A program made the translations under genes and the position numbers. A stretch of DNA of 64,000 bases from NCBI RefSeq assembly GCF_003460505.1, contig NZ_QTVG01000011.1:15244-79243 (forward strand), in the 5' to 3' direction. This document shows positions 34,013 through 42,970 of the stretch, in pieces. Origin of the DNA: Eubacterium sp. AF36-5BH. Lineage in GTDB: Bacteria; Bacillota; Clostridia; Lachnospirales; Lachnospiraceae. Below the pieces are notes generated by a model. That model saw nothing but the letters and a program-made list of their open reading frames with translations, made no database searches and had not been told where the DNA came from. Each line of letters opens with the position of its first letter. Position 1 is the stretch's first letter.

Positions 34013-34642
34013 ATGAAGAAAGCTATTTTAGCGAAAAAAGTTGGAATGACTCAGATCTTCAACGAAGCTGGCGAATTAGTACCAGTAACAGTTCTTCAGG
34101 CTGGACCTTGTGTAGTAACACAGGTTAAGACAGTTGAAAACGACGGTTACGATGCAGTACAGGTTGGTTTCGAAGATATCAGAGAAAAACTTGTTAACAA
34201 ACCAGTTAAGGGAATGTTTGACAAGGCAGGCGTATCTTACAAGAGATATGTAAGAGAATTTAAACTCGAAGGTGAATACGCAGTTAAAGACGAAATCAAG
34301 GCTGAAATTTTTGAAGCTGGAGATAAGGTTGACGCAACTGCAATTGCAAAGGGAAAAGGATTCCAGGGCGCAATTAAGAGACATGGACAGTCAAGAGGAC
34401 CTATGGCTCATGGTTCAAAGTATCATAGACATGCTGGTTCAAACGGTGCTTGTTCATCACCAAGTAAGGTATTTAAAGGAAAGAGAATGCCTGGTCACAT
34501 GGGTGGCAAGAAGGTTACAACTCAGAACCTTGAAATCGTTAGAGTTGACGCAGAAAAGAACTTACTCTTAGTTAAAGGTGCTGTACCGGGACCTAAGAAA
34601 GCTTTAGTAACAATTAAAGAATCTGTTAAAGCCGGTAAGTAG
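34013..34642 (+). CDS. rplC: 50S ribosomal protein L3
   Basis: 209 residues. L3 is an early assembly protein of the large subunit near the peptidyl transferase centre. The opening [32 protein letters not shown] and the central loop [32 protein letters not shown], which reaches into 23S rRNA, are clear. AGGAGG precedes the ATG. rplD follows after 23 bp. Confidence 0.98.
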   Translation: MKKAILAKKVGMTQIFNEAGELVPVTVLQAGPCVVTQVKTVENDGYDAVQVGFEDIREKLVNKPVKGMFDKAGVSYKRYVREFKLEGEYAVKDEIKAEIFEAGDKVDATAIAKGKGFQGAIKRHGQSRGPMAHGSKYHRHAGSNGACSSPSKVFKGKRMPGHMGGKKVTTQNLEIVRVDAEKNLLLVKGAVPGPKKALVTIKESVKAGK

Positions 34643-34665
34643 TATTTGAAAGGAGGAACGCACAG

Positions 34666-35286
34666 ATGGCAAAAGTATCTGTTTTAAATATGGAAGGAAG
34701 CGAAGTCGGAACAATCGAACTTAGCGATGCAGTATTTGGTGTTGAAGTTAATGAAAACTTAGTACATCAGGCTGTTGTAAGCCAGCTCGCAAACAAACGC
34801 CAGGGTACACAGAAAGCTAAAACTCGTTCAGAAGTTAGCGGTGGCGGAAGAAAACCATGGAGACAGAAAGGAACTGGTCATGCAAGACAGGGTTCAACAA
34901 GATCTCCACAGTGGACAGGCGGTGGAGTTGTATTCGCTCCAACACCAAGAGATTATTCATTTAAGATGAATAAGAAAGAAAAGAGATTAGCTCTTAAATC
35001 AGCATTAACATCAAGAGTTAATGAAGGAAAGTTAATCGTAGTTGATGAACTTAAGTTTGAAGCTCCTAAGACAAAGGAATTTGCAAAGGTTATGGCAAAC
35101 TTAAAGGCTGACAAGGCATTAGTAGTATTAAACGAAAATGATGCTAACACAGTAAAATCAGCTAAGAACATCCCTACAGTGAAAACTGCTTTAACAAACA
35201 CAATCAATGTATACGACATTCTTAAGTACGATACATTAGTAGTTGAAAAAGCAGCTGTAGCAACAATTGAGGAGGTGTACGCATAA
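34666..35286 (+). CDS. rplD: 50S ribosomal protein L4
   Basis: 206 residues. L4 binds 23S rRNA and its extended loop (about 45-95, KTRSEVSGGGRKPWRQKGTGHARQGSTRSPQW) lines the exit tunnel. In E. coli L4 represses its own operon by acting on the S10 leader; the structured leader at 33353 makes this possible here but it is unproven. AGGAGG precedes the ATG. The gene overlaps rplW by one base (TAATG). Confidence 0.98.
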   Translation: MAKVSVLNMEGSEVGTIELSDAVFGVEVNENLVHQAVVSQLANKRQGTQKAKTRSEVSGGGRKPWRQKGTGHARQGSTRSPQWTGGGVVFAPTPRDYSFKMNKKEKRLALKSALTSRVNEGKLIVVDELKFEAPKTKEFAKVMANLKADKALVVLNENDANTVKSAKNIPTVKTALTNTINVYDILKYDTLVVEKAAVATIEEVYA

Positions 35287-35585
35287 TGGCAGATATTAAA
35301 TATTATGACGTTATACTTTCACCAGTTATTACTGAAAAAAGTATGAACGCTATGGCAGAAAAGAAATATACATTCTACGTTCACACAGAAGCTACTAAGT
35401 CACAGGTTGCAGATGCAGTTGAAAAAATGTTCGAAGGAGCAAAAGTAGAAAGCGTTAGCACAATGAACTTAAACGGCAAGAACCGTAGACGTGGTTATGT
35501 AACTGGAAAGACAGCAGCTAAGAAGAAAGCTATCGTTCAGTTAACAGAAGACAGTGCAGATATTGAAATCTTCGCTGGTTTATAG
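35286..35585 (+). CDS. rplW: 50S ribosomal protein L23
   Basis: 99 residues. L23 sits at the tunnel exit and is the docking site for trigger factor and SRP. The sequence YYDVILSPVITEKSMNAMAEKKYTFYVHTEATKSQVADAVEKMF is typical, as is the basic loop MNLNGKNRRRGYVTGKTAAKKKAIV. It starts on the ATG overlapping the rplD stop (GAGGTG upstream). A 112-bp spacer with a strong hairpin follows. Confidence 0.98.
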   Translation: MADIKYYDVILSPVITEKSMNAMAEKKYTFYVHTEATKSQVADAVEKMFEGAKVESVSTMNLNGKNRRRGYVTGKTAAKKKAIVQLTEDSADIEIFAGL

Positions 35586-35588
35586 ATT

Positions 35589-35630
35589 GCGGTAAGGAGG
35601 GACCCACAAAGTGGGAGGATACCTTATCGC
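35589..35630 (+). other. Nested hairpin in the rplW-rplB spacer
   Basis: GCGGTAAGG (35589-35597) pairs with CCTTATCGC (35622-35630), and inside it CCCAC (35603-35607) pairs with GTGGG (35611-35615) over AAA. A purine-rich internal loop (AGGGA opposite AGGATA) separates the helices. There is no T-run. It looks like a protein-binding RNA rather than a terminator. Confidence 0.6.
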
Positions 35631-35697
35631 TTACAGGAAATAGTTAGACGCAGAAACAAGCGTGATAATAAATGTTTAGTTTGAAAGGAGAATTAAA

Positions 35698-36540
35698 ATG
35701 GGAATTAAGACATTTAACCCATACACACCTTCAAGAAGAGCTATGACTATGCTTGACAATGCAGAGATTACAAAGGCAGCACCAGAGAAGTCTTTAACAG
35801 TATCTCTCAAGAAAACAGCTGGTCGTAACAATCAGGGTAAAATAACAGTTAGACACCATGGTGGTGGTTCTAGAAGAAAATATAGAATTATCGACTTTAA
35901 GAGAAACAAAGTTGATATTCCAGCAACAGTTAAGAGTATTGAATATGATCCAAACAGAACAGCAAACATCGCATTAATTTGCTACGCTGATGGTGAAAAG
36001 ACTTATATCCTTGCTCCTAACGGATTAAAAGTTGGCGATGTACTTATGAATGGTGAAAACGCTGAAGTTAAAGTTGGTAACTGCTTACCATTATCAGCTA
36101 TCCCAGTTGGTACAGAAATCCACAACATTGAGTTATATCCAGGAAAGGGTGGACAGTTAGTTCGTGCTGCCGGAAACGTAGCTCAGTTAATGGCTAAGGA
36201 AGGAAAATATGCAACATTAAGACTTCCTTCAGGAGAAATGAGATTAGTACCTTTAGTTTGCAGAGCAACAATTGGTACTGTTGGTAATATTGAACACGGT
36301 CTTGTAAACATTGGTAAAGCAGGACGTAAGCGTAATATGGGTATCAGACCTACAGTTCGTGGTTCTGTTATGAACCCTAATGACCATCCACACGGTGGTG
36401 GTGAAGGACGTGCACCAGTTGGTCGTCCAGGTCCATGTACACCTTGGGGTAAACCAGCACTTGGCTTAAAGACTCGTAAGAAGAATAAGAAGTCAAACAA
36501 GATGATCGTTAGAAGACGTGACGGAAAGAACATGAAATAG
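35698..36540 (+). CDS. rplB: 50S ribosomal protein L2
   Basis: 280 residues. L2 is needed for subunit joining and peptidyl transferase activity. The opening [20 protein letters not shown], the [17 protein letters not shown] block and the C-terminal [24 protein letters not shown] with the conserved functional His in DHPHGGGEG are all present. GAAAGGAG lies before the ATG. rpsS starts 13 bp later. Confidence 0.98.
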   Translation: MGIKTFNPYTPSRRAMTMLDNAEITKAAPEKSLTVSLKKTAGRNNQGKITVRHHGGGSRRKYRIIDFKRNKVDIPATVKSIEYDPNRTANIALICYADGEKTYILAPNGLKVGDVLMNGENAEVKVGNCLPLSAIPVGTEIHNIELYPGKGGQLVRAAGNVAQLMAKEGKYATLRLPSGEMRLVPLVCRATIGTVGNIEHGLVNIGKAGRKRNMGIRPTVRGSVMNPNDHPHGGGEGRAPVGRPGPCTPWGKPALGLKTRKKNKKSNKMIVRRRDGKNMK

Positions 36541-36553
36541 GAGGTAGAAACTA

Positions 36554-36826
36554 ATGGCTAGATCATTAAAAAAAGGCCCATTTGCGGATGAGAGCTTAAT
36601 GAAGAAGATTGAAGCATTGAACGAAACTGATGAAAAGACAGTTGTTAAGACTTGGTCAAGACGTTCAACAATTTTCCCACAGATGGTTGGACACACAATC
36701 GCTGTCCATGATGGTAGAAAGCATGTTCCAGTATATGTTACAGAAGATATGGTTGGACATAAACTTGGTGAATTCGTTTCTACTAGAACTTACAGAGGAC
36801 ACGGAAAAGACGAAAAGAGAGGTTAA
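36554..36826 (+). CDS. rpsS: 30S ribosomal protein S19
   Basis: 90 residues. S19 forms a complex with S13 in the 30S head near the A and P sites. [23 protein letters not shown] and the [46 protein letters not shown] block are diagnostic. GGAGG precedes the ATG. Length and position between rplB and rplV match the canonical order. Confidence 0.98.
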   Translation: MARSLKKGPFADESLMKKIEALNETDEKTVVKTWSRRSTIFPQMVGHTIAVHDGRKHVPVYVTEDMVGHKLGEFVSTRTYRGHGKDEKRG

Positions 36827-36859
36827 ATAACCGTTAGAATTTGAAAGGAGGTCTCATCT

Positions 36860-37246
36860 ATGGCAAAAGGACATAGATCCCAGATAAAGAGAGAGAGAAA
36901 TGCTAATAAAGATACAAGACCATCAGCTAAGTTATCTTACGCTAGAGTGTCTGTACAGAAGGCATGCTTCGTTTTAGATGCCATCAGAGGTAAAGATGTT
37001 GAAACAGCAATCGGTATTTTAACATACAACCCAAGATATGCATCAAGCGTAATTTTGAAATTATTAAATTCAGCTATTGCAAATGCTGAAAACAACAATA
37101 ACATGGATGTTAGTAAACTTTACATTGCAGAATGCTATGCAAATTCAGCACCTACAATGAAGAGAATCAAACCTAGAGCACAGGGTAGAGCTTATAGAAT
37201 CTTAAAGAGAAACAGCCACATTACTATTGTGCTTGATGAGAGATAA
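36860..37246 (+). CDS. rplV: 50S ribosomal protein L22
   Basis: 128 residues. L22 contacts all 23S rRNA domains; its hairpin lines the exit tunnel and is a site of macrolide-resistance changes (here around PTMKRIKPRAQGRAYRILKRNSHI). The N terminus has a longer basic extension (AKGHRSQIKRERNANKDTRP) than E. coli L22. GAAAGGAGG precedes the ATG. It is followed 15 bp later by rpsC. Confidence 0.98.
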   Translation: MAKGHRSQIKRERNANKDTRPSAKLSYARVSVQKACFVLDAIRGKDVETAIGILTYNPRYASSVILKLLNSAIANAENNNNMDVSKLYIAECYANSAPTMKRIKPRAQGRAYRILKRNSHITIVLDER

Positions 37247-37261
37247 GATAGGAGGCAAAGT

Positions 37262-37909
37262 ATGGGACAGAAAGTTAATCCACATGGATTAAGAGTCGGA
37301 GTTATTAAAGACTGGGACTCAAGATGGTATGCAGAAGCTGATTTTGCTGACAACCTAGTTGAAGACTACAAAATCAGAACATACTTAAAGAAGAGATTAT
37401 ACAGTACAGGTGTTTCTAAGATTGAAATCGAAAGATCATCTGACAGAGTAAGAGTTAATGTTTACACAGCTAAGCCTGGTCTTGTAATCGGAAAAGGTGG
37501 CGCTGAAATAGAAAAAGTTAAAGCTGAAGTTCAGAAAATGACAGATAAGAAGTTGTTCATGGACGTTAAAGACGTTAAGAGACCTGATAAGGATGCACAG
37601 CTTGTTGCAGAAAACATTGCACAGCAGTTAGAAAACCGTGTATCTTTCAGAAGGGCTATGAAGTCTGCAATGTCTAGAACAATGAAGGCTGGAGCTTTAG
37701 GAATTAAGGCTTCAACATCAGGACGTCTTGGTGGTGCTGATATGGCTCGTACAGAGTTCTACAGCGAAGGAACAATTCCACTTCAGACATTACGTGCTGA
37801 TATCGATTATGGTTTCGCGGAAGCTGATACAACTTACGGAAAAGTAGGTGTAAAGGTTTGGATTTACAACGGCGAAATACTTCCAACTAAAGAAGGGAGC
37901 GATAAATAA
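37262..37909 (+). CDS. rpsC: 30S ribosomal protein S3
   Basis: 215 residues. S3 lies at the mRNA entry and helps unwind mRNA. The start [24 protein letters not shown] and the KH-type [19 protein letters not shown] motif (about 77-95) identify it; the C-terminal half has [36 protein letters not shown] precedes the ATG. Its TAA overlaps the rplP ATG by one base (TAATG). Confidence 0.98.
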   Translation: MGQKVNPHGLRVGVIKDWDSRWYAEADFADNLVEDYKIRTYLKKRLYSTGVSKIEIERSSDRVRVNVYTAKPGLVIGKGGAEIEKVKAEVQKMTDKKLFMDVKDVKRPDKDAQLVAENIAQQLENRVSFRRAMKSAMSRTMKAGALGIKASTSGRLGGADMARTEFYSEGTIPLQTLRADIDYGFAEADTTYGKVGVKVWIYNGEILPTKEGSDK

Positions 37910-38346
37910 TGTTAATGCCAAAAAGAGTTAAACATAGAAAACAGTTCCGTGGTTCTATGAGAGGAAAAGCAACTAGAGGAAACAAGATTTCATATGGTGA
38001 ATATGGTATCGTAGCAATGGAACCTGGTTGGGTTAAGTCAAATCAGATTGAAGCTGCCAGAATTGCTATGACACGTTACGTAAAGCGTGGTGGTAAAGTT
38101 TGGATCAAGATTTTCCCAGACAAGCCAGTAACAGCTACACCAGCTGAAACTCGAATGGGTAAAGGTAAAGGTGCACTTGAATATTGGGTAGCAGTAGTTA
38201 AGCCAGGAAGAGTAATGTTCGAAATTTCAGGAGTCCCTGATGAAGTGGCTAAAGAAGCATTACGTCTTGCAACACACAAACTTCCAATTAAATGCAAGGT
38301 TGTATCTCGTGAAGATTTAGAAGGCGGTGATAACAGTGAAAATTAA
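37909..38346 (+). CDS. rplP: 50S ribosomal protein L16
   Basis: 145 residues, starting [25 protein letters not shown] as in most bacteria. L16 helps position the A-site tRNA. The block [20 protein letters not shown] (as [21 protein letters not shown]) holds the Arg that is hydroxylated in some bacteria. It overlaps rpsC by one base at its start and rpmC by 11 bases at its end, indicating translational coupling across the three genes. Confidence 0.98.
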   Translation: MLMPKRVKHRKQFRGSMRGKATRGNKISYGEYGIVAMEPGWVKSNQIEAARIAMTRYVKRGGKVWIKIFPDKPVTATPAETRMGKGKGALEYWVAVVKPGRVMFEISGVPDEVAKEALRLATHKLPIKCKVVSREDLEGGDNSEN

Positions 38347-38545
38347 GGAATATGTAGAAGATTTAAGAGCAAAATCAGCTGCAGAATTAGAAGATGAATT
38401 AGTAGCTGCTAAAAAGGAACTTTTCAATTTAAGATTCCAGAACGCAACAAACCAGTTAGATAACACAAGCAGAATTAAAGAAGTTAGAAAAAACATTGCC
38501 AGAATTCAGACTTTAATAGTTGAAAAGGCAAATGCTGCTGAATAG
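38336..38545 (+). CDS. rpmC: 50S ribosomal protein L29
   Basis: 69 residues from the GTG at 38336 ([22 protein letters not shown]), 8 bases after AAGGCGG. An in-frame GTG at 38327 would overlap that site and add three residues not usual for L29. L29 is a small helical hairpin at the tunnel exit beside L23. The gene overlaps the end of rplP by 11 bases, typical for this junction. Confidence 0.96.
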   Translation: MKIKEYVEDLRAKSAAELEDELVAAKKELFNLRFQNATNQLDNTSRIKEVRKNIARIQTLIVEKANAAE

Positions 38546-38582
38546 TTACAGGTTAATCCCTAATTAAGAAAGGAGAATTGTT

Positions 38583-38837
38583 GTGGAAAGAAATTTAAGA
38601 AAAACACGTACAGGAAAAGTTGTCAGCGACAAGATGGATAAGACAATCGTTGTTGCTGTAGAGGATCATGTAAAGCATCCTTTATATAACAAAATCGTTA
38701 AGAGAACTTACAAATTAAAAGCTCATGACGAAGAAAACCAGTGCGGTATCGGTGATACAGTAAAAGTTATGGAAACAAGACCACTTTCAAAGGATAAGAG
38801 ATGGAGACTTGTTGAAATTATTGAAAAGGCTAAATAG
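38583..38837 (+). CDS. rpsQ: 30S ribosomal protein S17
   Basis: 84 residues with a GTG start after AAAGGAG. S17 is an OB-fold primary binder of 16S r[51 protein letters not shown] and [23 protein letters not shown] are diagnostic. It lies between rpmC and rplN as expected. Confidence 0.98.
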   Translation: MERNLRKTRTGKVVSDKMDKTIVVAVEDHVKHPLYNKIVKRTYKLKAHDEENQCGIGDTVKVMETRPLSKDKRWRLVEIIEKAK

Positions 38838-38866
38838 GCCTTATATAGAGATAGGAGGAATACAGC

Positions 38867-39235
38867 ATGATTCAACAGGAGAGTAGACTTAAAGTTGCTG
38901 ATAATACAGGCGCTAAAGAATTACTTACAATCAGAGTAATGGGCGGATCTACTAGAAGATATGCTAACATTGGTGATGTTATCGTTGCTACTGTTAAAGA
39001 TGCAACACCAGGCGGAGTTGTCAAAAAAGGTGACGTTGTAAGAGCCGTAGTAGTTCGTACTGTTAAAGGCGCTCGTCGTAAAGATGGTTCATACATCAGA
39101 TTTGACGAAAATGCTGCTGTAATTATAAAAGATGATATGTCCCCAAGAGGAACTCGTATTTTTGGGCCAGTTGCTAGAGAATTAAGAGATAAGAAATTTA
39201 TGAGAATAGTATCTTTAGCACCTGAAGTTTTATAG
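38867..39235 (+). CDS. rplN: 50S ribosomal protein L14
   Basis: 122 residues, the canonical length. L14 contacts the small subunit and the silencing factor Rsf[50 protein letters not shown] and the C-terminal [25 protein letters not shown] are typical. AGGAGG precedes the ATG; the rplX site AGGAGG overlaps the rplN stop region. Confidence 0.98.
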   Translation: MIQQESRLKVADNTGAKELLTIRVMGGSTRRYANIGDVIVATVKDATPGGVVKKGDVVRAVVVRTVKGARRKDGSYIRFDENAAVIIKDDMSPRGTRIFGPVARELRDKKFMRIVSLAPEVL

Positions 39236-39247
39236 GAGGTACGCATA

Positions 39248-39559
39248 ATGTCAGCTATGAAGATTAAAAAGGGCGATACTGTAAAGGTTATCGCAGGTAA
39301 AGATAAAGGTAAAGAAGGTAAGGTTGTTGCCGTTGATGTTAAAAAGGGTACAGTAACAGTTGAAGGTGTTAATATGCATACAAAGCATACTAAGCCAAGT
39401 GCTCAGAACCAGAACGGTGGAATCGTAACTCAGGAAGGACCTATTAATGTATCTAACGTTATGCTTGTTGTAAAAGGACAGGTTACAAGAGTTGGATTCA
39501 AAGTAGAAGATGGAAAGAAAGTACGTATTGCCAAGAAGACAGGCGACGTAATCGATTAA
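39248..39559 (+). CDS. rplX: 50S ribosomal protein L24
   Basis: 103 residues. L24 starts assembly of the large subunit. The KOW motif is [26 protein letters not shown] (5-30). AGGAGG is 8 bases before the ATG at 39248; a later in-frame Met (MKIKKGD) is also possible but lacks its own site. rplE follows after 22 bp. Confidence 0.97.
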   Translation: MSAMKIKKGDTVKVIAGKDKGKEGKVVAVDVKKGTVTVEGVNMHTKHTKPSAQNQNGGIVTQEGPINVSNVMLVVKGQVTRVGFKVEDGKKVRIAKKTGDVID

Positions 39560-39581
39560 TTGAGAGAGGAGGTCCAGAAAG

Positions 39582-40121
39582 TTGAGCAGACTTAAAGAAA
39601 AGTATTTAAACGAGATTAAGGATGAAATGCAGAAGAAGTTCGAGTATAAGAATGTTATGCAGATTCCAAAACTCGATAAGATTGTTATAAACATGGGTGT
39701 TGGCGAAGCAAAGGAAAACGCTAAAATCTTAGACACAGCTGTTAAAGATCTTGAAACAATTACAGGTCAGAAGGCTGTTGTAACAAGAGCTAAAAATTCA
39801 GTAGCTAACTTCAAGTTAAGAGAAGGACAGCCAATCGGATGTAAGGTTACTCTTAGAGGAGAAAGAATGTATGAATTCTTAGATAGATTAGTAAATCTAG
39901 CACTTCCTCGTGTAAGAGACTTTAGAGGTGTTAATCCAAATGCATTTGATGGAAGAGGAAACTACGCTCTTGGTATTAAAGAACAGATTATTTTCCCAGA
40001 AATCGAATACGATAAGGTTGATAAGGTTAGAGGTATGGACATTATCTTTGTTACTACAGCTAACACTGATGAAGAAGCTCGTGAATTATTGGCACAATTT
40101 AACATGCCATTTGCAAAGTAA
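39582..40121 (+). CDS. rplE: 50S ribosomal protein L5
   Basis: 179 residues with a TTG start 8 bases after GAGGTCC/AGGAGG. L5 binds 5S rRNA and contacts the P-site t[45 protein letters not shown] and [41 protein letters not shown] are diagnostic. A TTG start is rarer than in the neighbouring genes. Confidence 0.97.
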   Translation: MSRLKEKYLNEIKDEMQKKFEYKNVMQIPKLDKIVINMGVGEAKENAKILDTAVKDLETITGQKAVVTRAKNSVANFKLREGQPIGCKVTLRGERMYEFLDRLVNLALPRVRDFRGVNPNAFDGRGNYALGIKEQIIFPEIEYDKVDKVRGMDIIFVTTANTDEEARELLAQFNMPFAK

Positions 40122-40136
40122 TTAGGAGGTAGACCC

Positions 40137-40322
40137 ATGGCTAGAACTGCTATGAAAGTTAAACAGCAAAGAAAAGCTAAATTCTCAACACAGGCTTACA
40201 ACCGTTGTAGAATCTGTGGTCGTCCACATGCTTATTTAAAGAAATACGGAATCTGCAGAATTTGCTTCCGTGAATTAGCATATAAAGGACAGATACCAGG
40301 CGTTAAGAAAGCAAGCTGGTAA
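40137..40322 (+). CDS. rpsN: 30S ribosomal protein S14, zinc-binding short type
   Basis: 61 residues. The four zinc cysteines are in [10 protein letters not shown] and CRICFREL, so this is the short C+ S14 (type Z). Organisms often carry a zinc-free second copy elsewhere for zinc starvation; none is in this window. AGGAGG precedes the ATG. Confidence 0.98.
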   Translation: MARTAMKVKQQRKAKFSTQAYNRCRICGRPHAYLKKYGICRICFRELAYKGQIPGVKKASW

Positions 40323-40349
40323 GAGAAAATTTGAAGGAGGAAGTAAACT

Positions 40350-40751
40350 ATGACTATGAGTGATCCAATCGCAGATATGCTTACAAGAATTCGTAATGCA
40401 AATACTGCAAAACATGATACTGTAGATGTTCCTGCATCAAAGATGAAATTAGCTATTGCTGAAATTCTTGTAAATGAAGGATATATCACAAAGTATGAAG
40501 TTTTAGAAGAAGGAAACTTCAAGACAATTAGAATCACATTAAAATATGGTGCAGACAAGAACGACAGAGTTATTACAGGAATCAAGAAGATTTCAAAACC
40601 TGGTCTTCGTGTTTATGCTGGAAAAGATGAATTACCAAGAGTTCTTGGTGGACTTGGAACAGCAATCATATCAACAAACAAAGGTGTGATTACAGATAAA
40701 GAAGCTAGAAAAGCAAACGTAGGTGGAGAAGTTCTCGCATTCGTTTGGTAA
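40350..40751 (+). CDS. rpsH: 30S ribosomal protein S8
   Basis: 133 residues. S8 is a primary 16S rRNA binder that in E. coli also represses the spc operon. [32 protein letters not shown] and the end [33 protein letters not shown] are diagnostic. GGAGG precedes the ATG at 40350. A 104-bp spacer with a long hairpin separates it from rplF; whether S8 acts there is unknown. Confidence 0.98.
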   Translation: MTMSDPIADMLTRIRNANTAKHDTVDVPASKMKLAIAEILVNEGYITKYEVLEEGNFKTIRITLKYGADKNDRVITGIKKISKPGLRVYAGKDELPRVLGGLGTAIISTNKGVITDKEARKANVGGEVLAFVW

Positions 40752-40762
40752 TTAATTTAAAC

Positions 40763-40824
40763 AGTGTAATATGAACAAGTGAATATGAAGAGAAATCTTC
40801 ATTATTCACACTATGTTCATCACT
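40763..40824 (+). other. Long nested hairpin in the rpsH-rplF spacer
   Basis: GTGAATATGAAG (40779-40790) pairs with CTTCATTATTCAC (40797-40809) around AGAAAT; outside it ATGAACA (40771-40777) pairs with TGTTCAT (40814-40820) and AGTG with CACT. No T-run follows, so it is not an obvious terminator. It ends 25 bp before the rplF ribosome binding site. Confidence 0.6.
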
Positions 40825-40855
40825 ATTTAGACGAAATATAAGGAGGTAAGGCGAA

Positions 40856-41395
40856 ATGTCACGTATAGGAAGAATGCCTATCGCTATTCCATCAGGTGTA
40901 ACTGTTGAAGTAGCAGAAAATAATAAAGTGACTGTCAAAGGACCAAAGGGAACTCTTGAAAGAGTTTTACCAGAGGCTATGGACATTAAAGTTGACGGTG
41001 AAGAAGTCGTTGTATCAAGACCAAATGATTTAAAGAAAAACAAAGCTTTACATGGTCTTACAAGAACACTTATTTACAACATGGTTGTTGGTGTAACAGA
41101 AGGTTACGAAAAGAAACTTGAAGTAAATGGTGTTGGATACAGAGCACAGAAACAGGGTAAGAAGTTAGTACTTTCACTTGGTTATTCACATCCAGTTGAA
41201 ATGGAAGATCCAGAAGGAATCGAAACAGTTCTTGATGGACAGAACATAATCATTGTAAAAGGTATTGATAAAGAAAAAGTAGGCCAGTACGCTGCAGAAA
41301 TCAGAAGTAAGAGAGAACCTGAACCATATAAGGGTAAGGGTATCAAGTACGATACTGAGGTTATCAGACGTAAAGTTGGTAAGACTGGTAAATAA
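40856..41395 (+). CDS. rplF: 50S ribosomal protein L6
   Basis: 179 residues. L6 lies near the factor-binding site. [35 protein letters not shown] and the C-terminal [30 protein letters not shown] are typical. AGGAGG precedes the ATG. The hairpin-containing spacer before it may mark a processing or control point. Confidence 0.98.
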   Translation: MSRIGRMPIAIPSGVTVEVAENNKVTVKGPKGTLERVLPEAMDIKVDGEEVVVSRPNDLKKNKALHGLTRTLIYNMVVGVTEGYEKKLEVNGVGYRAQKQGKKLVLSLGYSHPVEMEDPEGIETVLDGQNIIIVKGIDKEKVGQYAAEIRSKREPEPYKGKGIKYDTEVIRRKVGKTGK

Positions 41396-41411
41396 TAAAG
41401 GAGTGTAGAGA

Positions 41412-41780
41412 ATGGTTAGTAAGAAATCTAGAAGCGAAATTCGCGTTAAGAAACATAACAGACTGCGTAATCATTTAAGTGGAACAACTGAGTGTCCACG
41501 TTTAGCAGTTTTTAGAAGTAATAATCATATGTATGCTCAGATTATTGACGATACAGTTGGAAAAACTCTTGTAGCAGCATCTACAGTAGAAGCTGACGTT
41601 AAGAAAGAGTTAGAAAAAACTAATAACGTTGATGCCGCAGCATATGTTGGTAAAGTTATTGCAGAAAGAGCAGTTGAAAAAGGTATTAAGGAAGTTGTAT
41701 TTGATAGAGGCGGCTTCATTTACCAGGGAAAAGTTCAGGCATTAGCAGACGCAGCTAGAGAAGCTGGTCTGGAATTTTAG
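41412..41780 (+). CDS. rplR: 50S ribosomal protein L18
   Basis: 122 residues. L18 binds 5S rRNA together with L5. The basic N terminus ([46 protein letters not shown]) and the end [26 protein letters not shown] are diagnostic. AAAGGAG precedes the ATG; rpsE follows after 17 bp. Confidence 0.98.
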   Translation: MVSKKSRSEIRVKKHNRLRNHLSGTTECPRLAVFRSNNHMYAQIIDDTVGKTLVAASTVEADVKKELEKTNNVDAAAYVGKVIAERAVEKGIKEVVFDRGGFIYQGKVQALADAAREAGLEF

Positions 41781-41797
41781 TTGAGGAGGTAACACAC

Positions 41798-42307
41798 ATG
41801 AGACGTGATATAATTGATGCAAGTCAGTTAGAGTTAGAAGAGACAGTAGTATCTATCAAACGTGTTACTAAGGTAGTAAAGGGTGGACGTAATATGCGTT
41901 TCGCAGCTTTAGTAGTAGTTGGTGATAAACATGGACACGTTGGTGCAGGTTTAGGAAAAGCAGCTGAAATTCCTGAAGCAATTCGTAAAGGTAAAGAGGA
42001 TGCTATAAAGAACCTTATTACTGTTCCTATGGATGAAAACAATAGTATTCCATACGACATTATTGGAAAATTCGGAAGTGCAGAAGTACTTCTTAAGAGA
42101 GCTAAAGAAGGTACTGGAGTTATCGCCGGTGGTCCTGCACGTAGTGTTGCAGAATTAGCTGGTATCACAAACATTCGTACAAAGTCTTTAGGTTCAAAGA
42201 ATAAGCAGAACGTAGTTCTTGCTACAATTGAAGGATTAGCTGCATTAAAGACTCCGGAAGAAGTAGCTACACTTCGCGGTAAAACTGTAGAAGAGATTTT
42301 AGGCTAA
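41798..42307 (+). CDS. rpsE: 30S ribosomal protein S5
   Basis: 169 residues. S5 affects decoding accuracy and mRNA unwinding. The double-stranded-RNA-binding-like N domain has [40 protein letters not shown], followed by [38 protein letters not shown] precedes the ATG. Confidence 0.98.
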   Translation: MRRDIIDASQLELEETVVSIKRVTKVVKGGRNMRFAALVVVGDKHGHVGAGLGKAAEIPEAIRKGKEDAIKNLITVPMDENNSIPYDIIGKFGSAEVLLKRAKEGTGVIAGGPARSVAELAGITNIRTKSLGSKNKQNVVLATIEGLAALKTPEEVATLRGKTVEEILG

Positions 42308-42325
42308 TAAGGGAGGTAATTAGAA

Positions 42326-42508
42326 ATGGCAGATAAATTAAGAATTACTTTAGTAAAATCAACAATTGGAGCAGTTCCAAAGAATAAAAAGACAGCTGAA
42401 GCTTTAGGACTTACAAAGCTTAACAAGACAGTTGAAATGCCTGACAACGCTGCAGTCAGAGGTATGATTCAGAGAGTTAGACATTTAGTTAAAGTTGAAG
42501 AAATTTAA
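42326..42508 (+). CDS. rpmD: 50S ribosomal protein L30
   Basis: 60 residues, the short bacterial form. ADKLRITLVKSTIGAVPKNKKTAEALGLTKLNKTVEMPDNAAVRGMIQRVRHLVKVEE is the whole family pattern. GGGAGG precedes the ATG. It lies between rpsE and rplO as usual. Confidence 0.97.
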   Translation: MADKLRITLVKSTIGAVPKNKKTAEALGLTKLNKTVEMPDNAAVRGMIQRVRHLVKVEEI

Positions 42509-42528
42509 TTTAGATAGGAGGTGCGACA

Positions 42529-42969
42529 ATGGATTTATCAAATTTAAAGCCTGCAGAAGGTTCAAAGCATAGTGATAATTTCAGAAGAGGCCGTGGACAT
42601 GGTTCAGGAAATGGTAAGACAGCTGGTAAAGGTCATAAAGGACAGAAAGCTCGTTCAGGAAGCCCTAGACCTGGTTTCGAAGGTGGTCAGATGCCATTAT
42701 ATAGAAGAATTCCTAAGAGAGGATTCACTAATATCAATACAAAAGATATCGTTGGTATCAATGTTACTGCATTAGAAAGATTCGAAAATGATACAGTTGT
42801 TACAGTTGAAACATTACTTGAAGCAGGTGTAATCAAAAATGCTAGAGATGGCGTTAAGATTCTTGGGGATGGTGAATTAACTAAAAAGCTTACAGTAAAA
42901 GTAAATGCATTTAGTGAAGTAGCTAAGGCAAAAATCGAAGCGGCAGGCGGAACTTGCGAGGTGATCTAA
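42529..42969 (+). CDS. rplO: 50S ribosomal protein L15
   Basis: 146 residues. L15 is a late assembly protein. The glycine/arginine-rich N terminus ([26 protein letters not shown]) and [15 protein letters not shown] identify it. AGGAGG precedes the ATG. The stop is one base before the secY ATG, so the two are translationally coupled. Confidence 0.98.
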   Translation: MDLSNLKPAEGSKHSDNFRRGRGHGSGNGKTAGKGHKGQKARSGSPRPGFEGGQMPLYRRIPKRGFTNINTKDIVGINVTALERFENDTVVTVETLLEAGVIKNARDGVKILGDGELTKKLTVKVNAFSEVAKAKIEAAGGTCEVI

Positions 42970-42970
42970 T

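Noticed and set aside
34272..34571. Plus-strand ORF of 99 codons inside rplC
   Set aside because: It is a different frame of the well-identified L3 gene with no ribosome binding site.
36183..36533. Minus-strand ORF of 116 codons opposite rplB
   Set aside because: It is antisense to a conserved ribosomal gene, with no independent evidence of coding.
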